Source of the DNA: Ixodes scapularis
Taxonomy: Eukaryota > Arthropoda > Arachnida > Ixodida > Ixodidae
Reading direction: 5' to 3'
Assembly: GCF_016920785.2 (NCBI RefSeq)
Contig: NW_024609837.1
Coordinates: forward strand, 29,262,786-29,326,785
Length of the DNA stretch: 64,000 nt
Shown here: piece by piece, positions 1 through 11,345 of the stretch
Numbering within the stretch: the stretch's first letter is position 1
Layout: each line of letters starts with the position of its first letter
The notes under the pieces: model-generated
The model's database searches: none
What the model was told of the DNA's origin: nothing
The model's input: only the letters and a program-made list of their open reading frames with translations
Program-made: the position numbers and the translations under genes

Positions 1-278
1 GGTGAACGTTCCCACAAAGGGGCGAAGATTGCGGAGCTGGTCAGGGGCGATCGCAGAGCTGCAAAAACACGTCCGAACGGGGCGCGTGACTTCGTCTTTT
101 TTCTCAGAAATGTATAAGAACCCCCAGGCAGCACAAGGTGTTAGGCCAATGTTGGAAGAGCATTGGCAAAAAAAGCTCCAATGATAATCCACTTTAATCA
201 ATCTACTCCCAATATTGTCTATGCCATTATATAGAATCTTCAGTGATGGCCCAGCTTCTCCAATGACCCACCAATATA

Positions 279-530
279 GACGCTTTACAGCAGCTGTGCA
301 TGGGCGCCGCCATAACTGACCTTCAGTTTTTGTTCCCTCTTATTCCGTTCGCTTCACTTCATCATTACCCCAGCAGGACAGGTTATTGCCATTTTAGATG
401 CTACTGTGTTCTTGTGCCCAGCATAGGCCCTTGTGAAGACCCGTCAACGCCCGCTTCAGTGGCTCGGCATCTCGCTAAGACAAGAGAAGGGCGGCTATGG
501 CGGCTCAATCTGGCGCGTGTGTAAAGCGTC
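279..530 (-). mobile_element. MITE, copy 1 of a two-copy family
   Basis: This is a 252-bp non-coding element. It begins GACGCTTTACA and ends with the inverse (TGTAAAGCGTC), and TA lies on each side (277-278 and 531-532), as in Tc1/mariner-type insertions. A second copy in the opposite orientation lies at 53927-54179. The two share long stretches, for example around GTCAGTTATGGCGGCGCC and AATGGCAATAACCTG. No transposase is present, so it is non-autonomous. The superfamily is inferred only from the TA flanks. Confidence 0.65.
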
Positions 531-540
531 TATTGGACGC

Positions 541-724
541 ACATTGGCATGAAATGAGCAATCTTGGTCTGTCAGTTCTATTCGCTTGCGAATATTGGAT
601 GAACACTGGACAAACATGGGCAATGTTGGCCTGACAGTTACATTGGCTTGCGAATATTGGATGAACACTGGACAAACATGGGCAATGTTGGCCTGACAGT
701 TACATTGGCTTGCGAATATTTGAT
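541..724. repeat. 62-bp tandem repeat, about three copies
   Basis: Two adjacent 62-bp units (601-662 and 663-724) are almost identical. A more diverged unit precedes them. Each contains CAATGTTGG and GCGAATATTGG, variants of the CCAAYRTTGG word that also clusters at 9232-9520. A short open frame across the array is a by-product of the repeat. Confidence 0.85.
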
Positions 725-2688
725 GGTTGAAATTGCTCGAGCGCTTGTCAATTTTATTTTATTTTGTCAAAGCGCCATTCAGGTGCTTTCCTGCAAAGCA
801 AACAAGACAATAACAAGGTACAGAACTAAATGACGATGTTTTGCTCCTTCACTGTGCATATTAAGGAGTCGCCAGCGATATGGGCTCATCAAGACCGCCA
901 ACTGGATAAAAAAGGAAAACGATGTCCGCGTTATAGAGTCAACATAATAGAGTATTATGTTGGCTCTATGATCTCGACAGAAAAGCTTCGTACCCTAACT
1001 ACGGGCCTGTGGACTGCACCTAGTGTCACGTGAAGAACTTCTTTGCGATTGACTCGAACGAGACACTATTCTGAAATGTGGTTATACAATGACGGCTCTC
1101 TGACTTTACGGCAGAACTGGTGCCACAATAAGAGCCCTAATGCCTCCTACATTGCGCCAAGGCACTGCTAGCAGACGACAATGTTGGTCTTGAATTAGAG
1201 TCTATCCGTATTGTCTAGCCGAATGTTGTTCTTGATTTAGACTCTAAACCTTTTTTCCGCATTTGGTTTATTGTTCTCATTTTAATTTTGACATTAGGCT
1301 CCGAGCTGATTTCGATGCTTCGTGTCTGTCAGGCCCTTTTCGTCCTCTTGCTGTAGAGTTATTATGCCTAAGCAATCCCTACTACATTGGTTTTTGGAAA
1401 CCCGGATAGCAAATACCAGCAGAGACAAACGGAAGAATTCGAGACAGACAGGTGTACCGGGGGGGGGGGGGGGGGGCATCTTCGCCATCCACGCTACCGT
1501 ATACTGGAATCGGCAAGAACGGTGGTTATGAAGTTCCGATCACCAGCAGCGCATTTCGTCGTAGTGCCAAGTGCGATCTTCAACATGCGGATTGCCAAGA
1601 CCATGAATATTCTTTCGGCAGCGCTTACACACCGGTGATCTTCCTTTGTTGTGGGCATACATGTAACCACTAGCTTCGACGAACCGAAGACACGACGGAC
1701 CGCCTTCTCTTCCATGTGAGTGACAAGGAGAGGTCCTCCTGACCATTGGGGATAGGTATCCTTGCTACGCAATGTACGTTTTGTCACTATCCGATGAGTT
1801 TGAACCGTGTCGAACTCTGTGCTAGAAATCTCCGACGAGTTCAACGTGTAATCCACAGCGATCGGCCCGAAAGGCCCTGCACAGCGCTATTTGTAAGTGC
1901 TTTTTTATTCTAATAGACCGTGAGAGACGTTCTGATTTGTTATTTCTGTGTTCGAAGTCATTTTTATTTCATTTTCCTTGTTAAAATGTGGCTGTCTTTT
2001 TGGCGGTAGATGTGTGCTGTAGTAAAACGTCCTCGCGGTATGTCCAAAGCCGAATACCAAAGAGCGTTGAGTAGTTCTTATTTTCCAAAGTTCGGCTTGT
2101 TGGGTGCGAGAGGAGTGTCAGTTATATCACCGCGCTCTGCGAGTGTAATTGCCAGTATTTGTCTTTACACGACAATCTATTTTATGTGCGTGCTTTATTT
2201 TAAATTCTTCATTGAATCAAGCATCAAGTTCTGTTCAACTGTCACGTTCGAACGTATAATGGGGTATTTATTGAACTGTTAACTTAGTAGCGCGTTTGAC
2301 ACTGGTGAACTGAAGAGGAAGGACAGCGGTTGGATTTATAAATTTTAAATATAATGGGGGCAATAGGGGTACAATTATAACTACATATTTCCGTGCCGCA
2401 AATACCGTAACTCCTGAAAGCGTTTTCTTTTTTTTTTCAAATTAACGTAGAAATATTGGTGTGAACTTAAATGGCGAGATTGTAATTCTTAAGACTTCTT
2501 AAAGCTTGATGAAAGTTTGAGGGACGCCATGATGTTGCAAGAGTAGAGCTAAGAAATTTATGACATAACCTTCGTACTATTTGATTAATTGTTTTAAATC
2601 ACTATAAATATTTTAATCTAGATCGATCGAGCTCTGAGTAAGGACAAGTCAGACGAACAAAACAATAGTAAACGCCTGGGCCGTCGTA
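725..2688. other. No supported gene; G18 run
   Basis: I see no domain-bearing frame here. A run of 18 G lies at 1459-1476. The 120-codon minus-strand frame at 1494-1856 and the plus-strand frame at 2010-2282 show no recognisable motifs or codon structure. The rest is AT-rich, unassigned sequence. Confidence 0.6.
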
Positions 2689-2690
2689 GC

Positions 2691-2797
2691 GTCTCAGCTG
2701 GGACGCGGGGAAAGAAAGGACTGTCAAACCTCGACTCAAGACGCTCGCGCGTCCCAGCCTTTACAGTGCTTTCTTTCACCCAGTCTCGGCTGAGACA
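2691..2797. repeat. Imperfect inverted repeat
   Basis: The arms at 2691-2724 and 2763-2797 pair imperfectly (GTCTCAGCTGGGAC...GAAAGAAAGGACTGT against its diverged inverse). It could be a small MITE or hairpin. No target-site duplication was recognised. Confidence 0.4.
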
Positions 2798-2839
2798 CTG
2801 ATTCCAGCAAGCCGGTCCCGGTGTCTCACCTGCGCATCT

Positions 2840-3182
2840 ATATATTTATTTTAGACGGGAGTAATTCAATGTTTATTTGATGAGTTTAAGAGTTTGGTCC
2901 CATTATTCTGGGACCGGCTACTTCAGATCAAGTAATGTACAGAGTGAATGATGTTTGACATCCAATTATAAAATCCGAGCACCATGAATGATACTCTCAG
3001 TTACCAAACACGCACAAAACAAAATTACACGGTGAGAGAAGCGATTACACAATAAATACATATGTACAATAGATTACTGTAACGTAGTAATAAAATTGCA
3101 ATAAAAAAAAAAAACAAAAAAAAAAAAAAACGCAGTTATTCTTTAAGGGCGCGTCGTGCGTATTTTGACCTTCGAATAATAC
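2840..3182 (-). other. Probable 3' UTR and flank of the I-type element
   Basis: This lies downstream of the ORF2 stop on the minus strand. It contains a long T tract (poly-A on the plus strand at about 3101-3130, so not the tail of a minus-strand element) and minus-strand AATAAA-like words near 2845-2880. The true 3' end and a target-site duplication could not be fixed. Confidence 0.35.
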
Positions 3183-6100
3183 CTAATATCTGTCAACTAT
3201 CTTTGTGTCAGTAAAAAAATCACGTAGTAAAGTTGATGCCCTCTTCTGGCTTTTTAAGTCTGGCCAAGGACCTAGAACTTTGGCCAGAGAAAAAGAGCGA
3301 CTGTCGAGTATGCTTAGTCCCACTCGTAATCGAGTTCGCCACTGGTCGTATCTTGGACAGTCCATTATTATGTGCTCGACGTCTTCCACGGGATGGCCAC
3401 AGGTGCAGCTCGGTGTTTCCACCTGTTGAATTCGGCAAAGAAATCTGCCGGTGTACGCGACATTTAATCGTAGGCGATGAATTAATGTCTCAATAGGTCT
3501 GCTCAAGTAATTATGAACTGGACACCGAAGGTCTGGGTCAATTAAAAGGAGTAGGTTCTGTTCCGAGATGCTCTTGAGCCAGGTGTCAGGAGACATTCTG
3601 TTTCTCAGACAACGAATGTACCGCTTGGCATCGCTTTTTGGAAAAGGTGTGAGCTGGACGGTGTTGCTTGTATATGCATCCGTGGCCAGTTGGTCAGCTT
3701 GGGTGTTTCCTGAAACACCGCTATGTCCAGGAACCCATTGAAGGTGTATCGTATGTCCAAATCTTATAGCTTCCCCAAGTTCTCCACAGATTCGGTACAC
3801 AAGAGACATATTTTCGTTGCGAGTATTCAGGGTCTTAATGGATTGCAGTGCTGGCTTGGAGTCGGTACATATAACCCAGGAATTCGCTGTCAAGCTATTT
3901 TTGATGTACATTGCAGCCGCGAGTAAAGCATGCAATTCTGCGGTAGTTGAAGAAGTATGATGTGACAACCGAAAAGATGACAAATGGTTGAACTGGGGTA
4001 CCACAAATGCTGATGTTGATCCTTCATCCTTGGTTGATCCGTCGGTATACACGTGGATGTTATCGTCGTATTTTTGCAGTAGATGTGCAAGAGTCAGTGT
4101 CCTAGCAACGTGTGTATTGGTCGATGCTTTTGTTTCCATGCCTGGAATGTTCATATTGATGTCCAGTAATGGTAGCGTCCGTGGTGGCTTATGAATGTCC
4201 TGAACCCAGTGTGTTTGTTCAGGGATTATCATTGGCACAGAATTTAGTGTTCGAAGAAAGTTTGTCCCTTTGCGAGAAAGAATTTCATTAAAAAGGGGCC
4301 GCGCAGAAAGTCTAAAAAAATTCCGACACACTTCCTGGATTCTTAGGATAGTTACTGGTGGTTCTTTGGCTGCAGCGAGTACAAGCGCACTGGATGTTGC
4401 TCGCGGAAGACCTAAGCATACTCTTAGACTTCTTGCAAGTATATAAGTAAGGCGAGCTTCTGATGTGCTGGTGAGCCCCTGTAACACAGGTATAGAATAG
4501 GCAATCGCTTGTCGCACTAGCGCCGTGTGAAATGAAAGCATTGAATCTATTGAGGCTCCCCATTTTGCACCCGCGATGCATCGAAAAACATTAATTACAC
4601 TATTACTTCTCCCTTCCAGCATATTTATATGTTTGGACCAAGTCAGGGATTGATCCAGTAGGACTCCAAGGAATTTGTATGATTGAACTCGCTGAATTGA
4701 GTCTCCATTTACATTAAGTTCAAAACCAGGAAGCTTTTTTCTGGTAAATGGTATAAATGCCGATTTCGTGGCAGATAGCTCCATTCCTCGTTCTCCTAAA
4801 AACTTGTTTGTCGTGTCTAAGGCTACCTGTAACTGATTTTTTAAAATATCTGGGGATGAGCCAGAGATCCAGATACAAATATCGTCAGCATATATAGATA
4901 TTCGTAAAGGTGGCTGAAGTTTCTGCGGTAACTGGGCCATTACGACATTGAAAAGAGTAGGGCTCAACACGCTACCTTGGGGTACTCCATGGTGCAGTTC
5001 ATAATGCTTGCTGTCTGCATCATTTGTACACACTACGATGTTCCTGCATTGAAGAAACTCTTGTATCCAGCGAAGCATGCGTCCATGTACACCAAGAAGC
5101 ACAAGCCCTTCAAGAACATGAGCGTGACTAACCGTATCGAATGCTCGGCGAATATCTAGGAACACTGCCACCGTAATGTTTCCGTTATCTCGTTCGTACT
5201 CTACACAGGTGGTGAGGTCCAAGATACCGTCCACTGTGCATCTACATGGACGAAATCCTGTAATTTCTTCGGGAAACGCTCTACTAGTTTCCAACCACCA
5301 CTGTAAGCGGTTATGTAAGATCTTCTCAAGTAGCTTTCCGACGCAACTGGTTAAACTTACAGGGCGGAAGGAATCCAGGCTCAGTGGTGATTTTCCAGGT
5401 TTTAAGAGCGGAACTATTTTAGCTAACTTCCACGATTCAGGTATTGTCTCTGTTCTCCAAACTTCATTGTATATCTCGAGAAGAGTGCTGGTGGCATGGG
5501 GGCCGAGATTTGCTAGCGCTTCGTAAGTGATCTTATCAAGACCAGGAGCTGTAGACTTGCGGGTGTTGTGAAGCGCGCACAAGATTTCACGTATGTTGAT
5601 TTCATGATCTAGCTGTGCATGCACTAGATGCTTCTCGTTCTCGAAGGTACGAGTAGCCTGTGTCTTGGAAGATTTGTATTGGAAAGTTGTTACCACATTG
5701 CTTTGTTGTGCTAACAGAGCGCAAAATTCATCCGCGATTGTCACTTCCGATATGCCCCTCAGAAGAGCTAGCGCGCGGAAAGGTTGTTTTTGCATAACCG
5801 GCGTGCGAAGAGAACGAAGTATTTTTCATACTATTGGAATCGGTGTGAATGGGGTCAGATTACCGCTGAACTTCCTCCATCGACGGACTGAAAGAATTTG
5901 CAGCTCTCGACGCATAAGCTTGTGAATATGTTGGGCCTGGTTATAGTCTTCAACATTTCCTGATCTTCTATAGCGTCGTTCTGCTCTTCGTCTTTCTGGG
6001 CGTAGCTTTTCGTATTCACCAATAACACCAACGTGTCCGTTAGGCACAGGTACAAGAGGCGCTGTTCGTTCGTAACTAAGCAAAATAGAGTTTGCAAAAT

Positions 6101-6875
6101 CATCGGGCTCTTTTAAATCGGTATGTCTTAAAGTATTTAAATGTCTGAACATCTGCCAGTTTGTTATCCGTGCTCTCTGTTGCTGCCCACGAATATTAAG
6201 AAGAGGGTGTTGTACGAAAATGGGAAAGTGGTCGCTACCTCGGGTTTCCCTGTCTGTCATCCATGTCATTTGAGGCGAGATGTCTGGAGAGCATAGAGTC
6301 AGGTCTAAACAGCTGCAGTAGGTAGGGCCACGAACAAAGGTCGGGGATCCGTCGTTGAGGACGCATATGTTGTACTTGTCCACATACTCGGCAATGACAT
6401 TTCCACGTCGATCGCAATGGTCACTCCCCCACATTGTGTGGTGTCCATTGAAGTCTCCACATATAATAAAAGGAGCAGATACGTGACGAAATATTTCAGA
6501 AAACCCAAATGAAGTTATTGGAGTTTGAGGTTCGATGTACACGCTCACAACTGTAACTAAAGACTTACCACACCGTACCTTGCAGGCGACGAATTCTGGG
6601 ATATCTTTTGTCGAAGAAAATAGGTGCACAGATACCAGATCTTTCTGTACAGCTAGCATCGCTCGACTTTGACCATTTTGACGAGATGATTTTTACAGCA
6701 CATAATTTGAGAGGCGAAAGTCGTCGTCCACGCGAGCTTCGGTTAATGCAAGTATTGGTATAGTGTTCTTTTTAAGAAATTGACGAAAATCACCAGACTT
6801 CTGCCGTAACCCGTTGGCATTCCACTGAAATATTCCTATATGGCTGTACAAATCAGGCATTGGGATACTCTTCAT
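3183..6875 (-). pseudogene. I-type ORF2: APE endonuclease, RT and RNase H, with two in-frame stops
   Basis: The frame runs about 1,230 codons from the ATG at 6873-6875 to the stop at 3183-3185. It is interrupted in frame by TAA (6693-6695) and TGA (5826-5828). The endonuclease comes first: FQWNANGLR, LTEARVD, GDFNGHH and SDHFPI are the expected metal and phosphate-binding signatures. The reverse transcriptase follows, with FLDIRRAFDTVSH and the catalytic YADD. RNase H shows YTDGST, TAELHALLAA, CTDSKPAL and VPGHSGVSGNTQAD. A C-terminal CTCG...EDVEHIIMDC motif is typical of I-like ORF2 proteins. The enzyme would nick target DNA and copy the element RNA at the nick. The stops sever the first part of the endonuclease and split endonuclease from RT, so this copy should not be autonomous. 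Confidence 0.9.
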
Positions 6876-8166
6876 TCATCAATGTTCGTGAAGACTTATG
6901 TAGTCTTTCCATAGCGAATAGTGCTGTTACCTCAGGAAGATTGTTAGCTGCGGGCACGGCGCTGAGTATGGCCCTTAGAGCCGTAAATAACATGGGTACC
7001 AGCAAATGCGAGACGTCGCTCGATTGCCGTGTCTCAAAGTGATCCTCCCGATGATCGCGTCTGCGCATATCACGCTTCTGTGTGCGGGGTGCTGGTACAG
7101 GAGAGCGGTTTGATGTTCGGTCTCCTGGAGGCGTTTGACCAGGTAACGTCGAGTTTAGGTGAGATGGAGTCTTTAAGTTGATTTGGGCGTTTTGTTGGCG
7201 TTTTAACACGTCAGAATAGTGCGACCTTTGTTGAGATACTTGTGTCTGCTGTGATGATGTAGAGGGAAGAGGGGGAAGTGGTGGTGGGCGAGAAGGTGGT
7301 AGAGGAGGCAACGGGGCGCGCGTGACCTCAAGATTCGGGGAAGAATGACGGTTATTTAGTATTGGTCCATTCAGGATTTCATGTTTTCTGGCTGCAGCTG
7401 CTGCCTTTTTGTGAGGACAGCCTGAGAACGAAGCACAGTGATTGCCTCCACAATTTGCACACTTTGGATTGGTTTTGTCCATACAGTCCTTGTAGCTGTG
7501 TGATCCAGCGCACACCTTGCATCTCTGTTGGCCGCGACAATGTCTTGCGAGGTGCCCATGTCGTTGGCATCGAAAGCATTGTACCGGGGTTCCAAAGTAC
7601 TCCATCACAGGATGACTGGTGAAGCCCAACAGGACCCGTGCAGGCATCGGGTGATTCTGTGGAAAGTGAAGCAGGACACTTTCTGTTGGTTGTTGCTCTA
7701 TGCTGCCGTCTTCTTTTCTTGAATATGCAATTTGTCGTTGGACTGCGATGACACCAGCGTCCTTCAGGTAGTCTAGCAGTTCGTAGTCTGAGTATTGAAC
7801 AGGAATGTTGTTGACCTTGCCAACATTGCGTGTGTATGACTCAGACACGGTCACTGTCACGTCGATTCCGACACGAGATTTCATCATAAGAAGTCTGTTC
7901 GTTGAGTTCAGCGTCAATGTGTTGACCGTAATTGAGCCATCTTTCCTTATGCGTGGCGCTAGTAATTTCTCTTGTGATACTGTCACAATTTCTTTGGCTA
8001 TTCTGTTGGGGTTGATCCTCCAGAACGAGGTTCCCTGTTCTTTTGGCTTGATAATCAGTGGGATTCCGGTCGGGCGATTTTTCCGCACTGTGACTTGAAT
8101 GAAGTCGTCTTCGTCTCCAGGAGTGCCGTCATGAAACGAGTAGTTGGATGTCCTCTCCTCGTCCAT
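6853..8166 (-). CDS. I-type ORF1, gag-like nucleic-acid-binding protein
   Basis: This frame is intact, about 437 codons from the first ATG (8164-8166). The open frame extends seven codons upstream to a GTG, but eukaryotic initiation favours the ATG. The C-terminal half has three zinc knuckles in series: CFRCQRHGHLARHC, CKVCAGSHSYKDC and CANCGGNHCASFSGC. A proline-rich stretch (PLPPLPPSRPPPLPPLP) and a basic Arg-rich tail follow. This matches ORF1 proteins of I/Jockey-like LINEs, which coat the element RNA and act as chaperones. Its last 23 nt overlap the ORF2 start in another frame. The N-terminal 150 residues probably hold the RRM-like region of such proteins, but I cannot confirm it by eye. 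Confidence 0.8.
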   Translation of the reverse strand: MDEERTSNYSFHDGTPGDEDDFIQVTVRKNRPTGIPLIIKPKEQGTSFWRINPNRIAKEIVTVSQEKLLAPRIRKDGSITVNTLTLNSTNRLLMMKSRVGIDVTVTVSESYTRNVGKVNNIPVQYSDYELLDYLKDAGVIAVQRQIAYSRKEDGSIEQQPTESVLLHFPQNHPMPARVLLGFTSHPVMEYFGTPVQCFRCQRHGHLARHCRGQQRCKVCAGSHSYKDCMDKTNPKCANCGGNHCASFSGCPHKKAAAAARKHEILNGPILNNRHSSPNLEVTRAPLPPLPPSRPPPLPPLPSTSSQQTQVSQQRSHYSDVLKRQQNAQINLKTPSHLNSTLPGQTPPGDRTSNRSPVPAPRTQKRDMRRRDHREDHFETRQSSDVSHLLVPMLFTALRAILSAVPAANNLPEVTALFAMERLHKSSRTLMNEEYPNA

Positions 8167-8440
8167 TTGTTCCGAGGGAAGATTCACGCACTGTTTTTTC
8201 GATGGAACGTCGTCATTGATGTCCTTAGCCGTCAGTTGAGGTTCTTGTTATGGTTGACGTGTTTCCGCTGCAGAAATGTGGCTCGTAGTCGCGACGGTAT
8301 CCATTTGAGCGTCCGAGGTCAAGGTCTGGTGGATCGGGTCATTGAAGCGGGGCACCTCTGTCGCAAATGGTCGCTTCTTAGGCGGCAGGGTTGTGCCCGG
8401 TAATAGCCCCGTAGGGACCAGTTACTAAAACAAATGTTAA

Positions 8441-8802
8441 GGTGGCCAAATTGAGCAGAATGGCATAAAATTTCAAGCTTACAGGAAGAGCGGCTATTCC
8501 AATCGTCGTCGTCGTTTTTAGAAGAGAGTACTAACTTTTTTTACATACAAAATAACGAAAAATAATTCACTGGAAAAGAAAGCTTATAATATAGAAAAGT
8601 AAACATAAAAATGTCTTTAGGCCCTTCCCAGATTTTATGCTTGAAGAGCAACTGAGCCGATTAATTGAATAGTTAATTAAAGGGTGGCGATTAATCATGA
8701 AGCTATGTTTCATTTTGATATTCATTATTGACAAGCGTAAGAGGCATCTAAGCCTCTGAAACCCTTCACCTGAATCCAAACCCCCGCTTCTGTTTCTTTC
8801 AG
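8441..8802. other. No gene seen; sequence upstream of the candidate exon
   Basis: AT-rich sequence with no coding signature. Its 3' end (8787-8802) is pyrimidine-rich and ends TTTCTTTCAG, which reads as a 3' splice site. Confidence 0.5.
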
Positions 8803-8924
8803 AATCATGTGGCCAGGCCCCTGCGTGGAATCCCTTTGCTCAGCCCTTTGCCCAGCCCTTCGCCCAGCCCTCTGCACTGTCTACTACCGAGCCTGCCGCC
8901 GACCCTGCCGCCGAGTCTGCCTAG
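8803..8924 (+). CDS. Candidate terminal exon of a host gene with QPFA repeats
   Basis: A strong acceptor (TCTGTTTCTTTCAG) is followed by an open frame of 39 codons ending in TAG at 8922-8924. It reads SCGQAPAWNPF, then AQPF/AQPS repeats, then an Ala/Pro/Glu tail ending AAESA. AATAAA follows at 8969-8974. Two nucleotides at the exon start complete a codon from an upstream exon, so the intron is phase 1. No upstream exon was found; the I element lies in the probable intron. The product was not recognised. The low-complexity Pro/Ala/Gln composition suggests a disordered C-terminus. Acceptor, open frame, stop and poly(A) signal in the right order are the evidence; homology is not. Confidence 0.45.
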
Positions 8925-8968
8925 GTCCCCCTAGTTGCACAATGTTTTATATCTTTTTATTCGATTTA

Positions 8969-8974
8969 AATAAA
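8969..8974 (+). terminator. Poly(A) signal AATAAA after the candidate exon
   Basis: This canonical hexamer lies 45 bp after the stop of the candidate terminal exon, in AT-rich sequence. The spacing suits a short 3' UTR. Confidence 0.4.
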
Positions 8975-9231
8975 TTATGAACTGTCAAACGTTATGAACA
9001 ATTCATTTGCATGCTTTAATGATTTCTAAAGTGTCCAAATATGGTAAAATTGCTGCATTTATTAGATGTTAGTATTAGAAAGAAAACAGTGCTTGGGGGA
9101 AAAGGGCGAGGGACTAGCTTGGTTCTCTTCACTCTTTTTATGACGCTGGTTAGAGCTACAAAATGGCATCCAATAATGGCATAGACAAGAATGCAAAAAA
9201 GATTCCAGTGTATTAGACTGGATGCCTATAT

Positions 9232-9520
9232 TGAAATAGCCAACGTTTAAGCCAATGTTGGAAGAGCCAATGTGTAAGGCGCTGGATGCCAATGTTGGTT
9301 CAGCGAACGGTGAAACCTCTATGCCAATATTGGATAAAAAAGCGCGAACCACGTTGGTCCAACGTGGGCTTGAACGTTGGAAAACCAGTGGTAGAACATT
9401 GGCACCAATGTTGGACCACCATTAGATCGGGTGGCGTTTTCGAAAATGCCAACGTCAGACCAATATTGGGACCCTTTTTTGCGAACATTGGCCCAACGGA
9501 GGTCCAACAATGGTGTGCTG
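9232..9520. repeat. Cluster of CCAAYRTTGG palindromic words
   Basis: The palindromic decamer CCAAYRTTGG and near variants recur about ten times in under 300 bp at irregular spacing (for example CCAATGTTGG near 9252 and 9291, CCAATATTGG near 9324). The same words appear at 140-175 and in the 62-bp tandem repeat. Short open frames on both strands here are repeat artefacts. Confidence 0.6.
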
Positions 9521-9529
9521 CCTGGGCCG

Positions 9530-11040
9530 AATCGGACTCCCGAATCATTCATGACAATGTTTGCAGGCGCGAGGTCAGTTTCCAAAATGCTTATGCAAAT
9601 AATATCTGAAGTAAAACCAACAAGAAATTAACTTGAAAATAATACAAAGATACAAATATTCGACAGTACTAAAAAAAGACGTAAAACATTGGGGAAAAAA
9701 ACTTCATGGACAATTAAAATTCCCAACCTCGGCTAAAAGTTAAAGTTCAATTTTTCTCTTTTTTTTTTTTAATGCTGGCATGTTTGTGATATTGTGTTTT
9801 GTTCGCACCGCAAACGGCGCAACACGGCGTCGTTGAGGCAGGCTTCAAAGAGGATTGTCTCTCAGCCCGCAGTGCAAGCAACAAAAAAACAAACAATGCG
9901 ACGCTATTTTTCTTTTGTGCGTGCCTGTGCTAGGCCACTTGTGAGAGCGCTGATGCTTTCAGAGGTTCCGTCGGCGCCGCAAAGTCTCGCAAAAGTAATT
10001 GTAATTGCGCCTGAAATTTTGCAATTACTGACGTTAGAAAGTAATTAAACTACAATTACAATTTCCTTTAGCCAAAAGTACTTAATTACAATTACAAATC
10101 AACAGAGCAAAAGAAACCCAAGCAAAAGAAACCAGTGAAGAAACCTCGTCGTCGTCTCAACCAAGACACACGACCAAGAGGCACAAAACTAAATGGACAA
10201 TATTTTCAACTACACGATAAAAACACGCTGAGAAAACAGAAGCCATTAACCGATTTAGTAGTTTCGCTGCCTACCTGCTTTTCTTTGTTGATTGGCTGTT
10301 GAATACAAATTTCCTTTTTGGTTACAATAAACCCTTTTTATTTAACTCTAATTGCTTTAAACCTGTTTATACCGTTTGGTGGTGCAGGTAGAGAGACAAA
10401 TTTTATTTTTATGCATTTCAGATCTTAGAAAATGAAAATCATCCTGCCATCTGATAGCAAATGATTTAACCTTCTTTTATACGCTTCGCCATAATTTCTT
10501 ATCATGCAACATGAGCCAAGTAGGCTGCTTAGAATTTTCTCTTTTTCAGGCCGGCTTTGGGTTTCGCGAATGGCTTACCACTGCTTCGTGATGTGCGGTT
10601 GACGAAGGAATTTTAGCTCGAGGAATAGCAAAGGTAAGACGTAAAGTGAGCGAAGTAACTGGGTACTGGGTAGCTCCGTTTAACATCGCAATACTGACAA
10701 TGAGAAGACTGAGTGACTGCTTTCGAAACGCAAGTTTCTTTATCTACGCGGTGAAGCCGGCTTCGGAAATAAATGCAATTCGAGAAAAGCTCGTCTTACG
10801 CTTTTATTTTCTGCTCAACTCGCCCCGTACAATAGAAGTAGTGGCCACGTTGAGCCTTATTGAGTTCGATTTGCTCGATTCGGGGCCGCCATAATGAGAT
10901 GCAAACGACGGAGGAACTTTGTTCCCCTGCTCTCAGGACGAAAGTTTCTTACTTTCTAAAGAAACATATGTTACAACAGCGTTCCTCCTTTTATGGAGGA
11001 CTATAGTAACCCTTTTTCTAAGAGTGTAAATACTCTGCAC
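9530..11040. other. No supported gene; AATTACAATTA-rich patch
   Basis: No domain-bearing frame was seen. At about 9985-10100 the words GTAATTGTAATTG and AATTACAATTAC recur in both orientations, resembling subterminal repeats of hAT-type non-autonomous elements. Element ends were not resolved. Confidence 0.4.
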
Positions 11041-11048
11041 TAAGTGTG

Positions 11049-11220
11049 AATCGCCGCCGACGGTCCCCTGCGGACTAAGTATAACTCGGCGCCGACGGTC
11101 GACTGCGGACCAAGTACCCTAAGTATAGCTCGTCTCCGATGGTCGCCCGCGGACTAAATGCGCTGGACGAAGTATTACTCGCCGCGGACAGTCGCGTACT
11201 GGAGGCGACCGTCGGCGGCA
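11049..11220. repeat. Degenerate tandem repeat, about four copies of 40-48 bp
   Basis: The core CGCCGACGGTCGNCTGCGGACTAAGT recurs, each copy followed by a TATAACTCG-like end, at about 11049, 11089, 11132 and 11181. The copies are diverged in sequence and length. No coding function is evident. Confidence 0.65.
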
Positions 11221-11224
11221 AGTC

Positions 11225-11345
11225 ATAGTTCAGTTTCTTGCGTTCACCTGCCTCTCGTACCTGTGACTTAAACGACGATGTCGGTATGCGCATTTTGTGG
11301 TCCGGGGTTCGATTCCCGCTGAGCTCTTTGCTTAATCTGTCTTGC
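11225..11345 (+). repeat. Possible tRNA-derived SINE fragment
   Basis: GGTTCGATTCC at 11306-11316 is a perfect RNA polymerase III box B, set in TCCGGGGTTCGATTCCCGCT. A box A was not convincing. A similar box B context occurs at 56761-56771. tRNA-derived SINEs are known in ticks, but the family cannot be named from this. Confidence 0.35.

Larger units (their letters stand above)
3131..8440 (-). mobile_element. I-type non-LTR retrotransposon, near full length
   Basis: This is a two-ORF LINE on the minus strand. ORF1 is gag-like with CCHC knuckles. ORF2 carries APE endonuclease, reverse transcriptase and RNase H, followed by a terminal Cys/His motif. RNase H in ORF2 is typical of the I group. 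The ORFs overlap by 23 nt in different frames, which suits coupled translation. Only two nonsense codons break ORF2, so the copy is young. Outer limits are approximate. It lies in the probable intron upstream of the exon at 8803. Confidence 0.85.

Noticed and set aside
1494..1856. 120-codon minus-strand frame with several Cys
   Set aside because: I looked for a gag-like zinc knuckle in two frames, but spacing does not fit and no neighbouring element domain supports it.
3101..3130. Poly-A run as the tail of the I-type element
   Set aside because: It is on the plus strand while the element is on the minus strand, so it cannot be its poly(A) tail.
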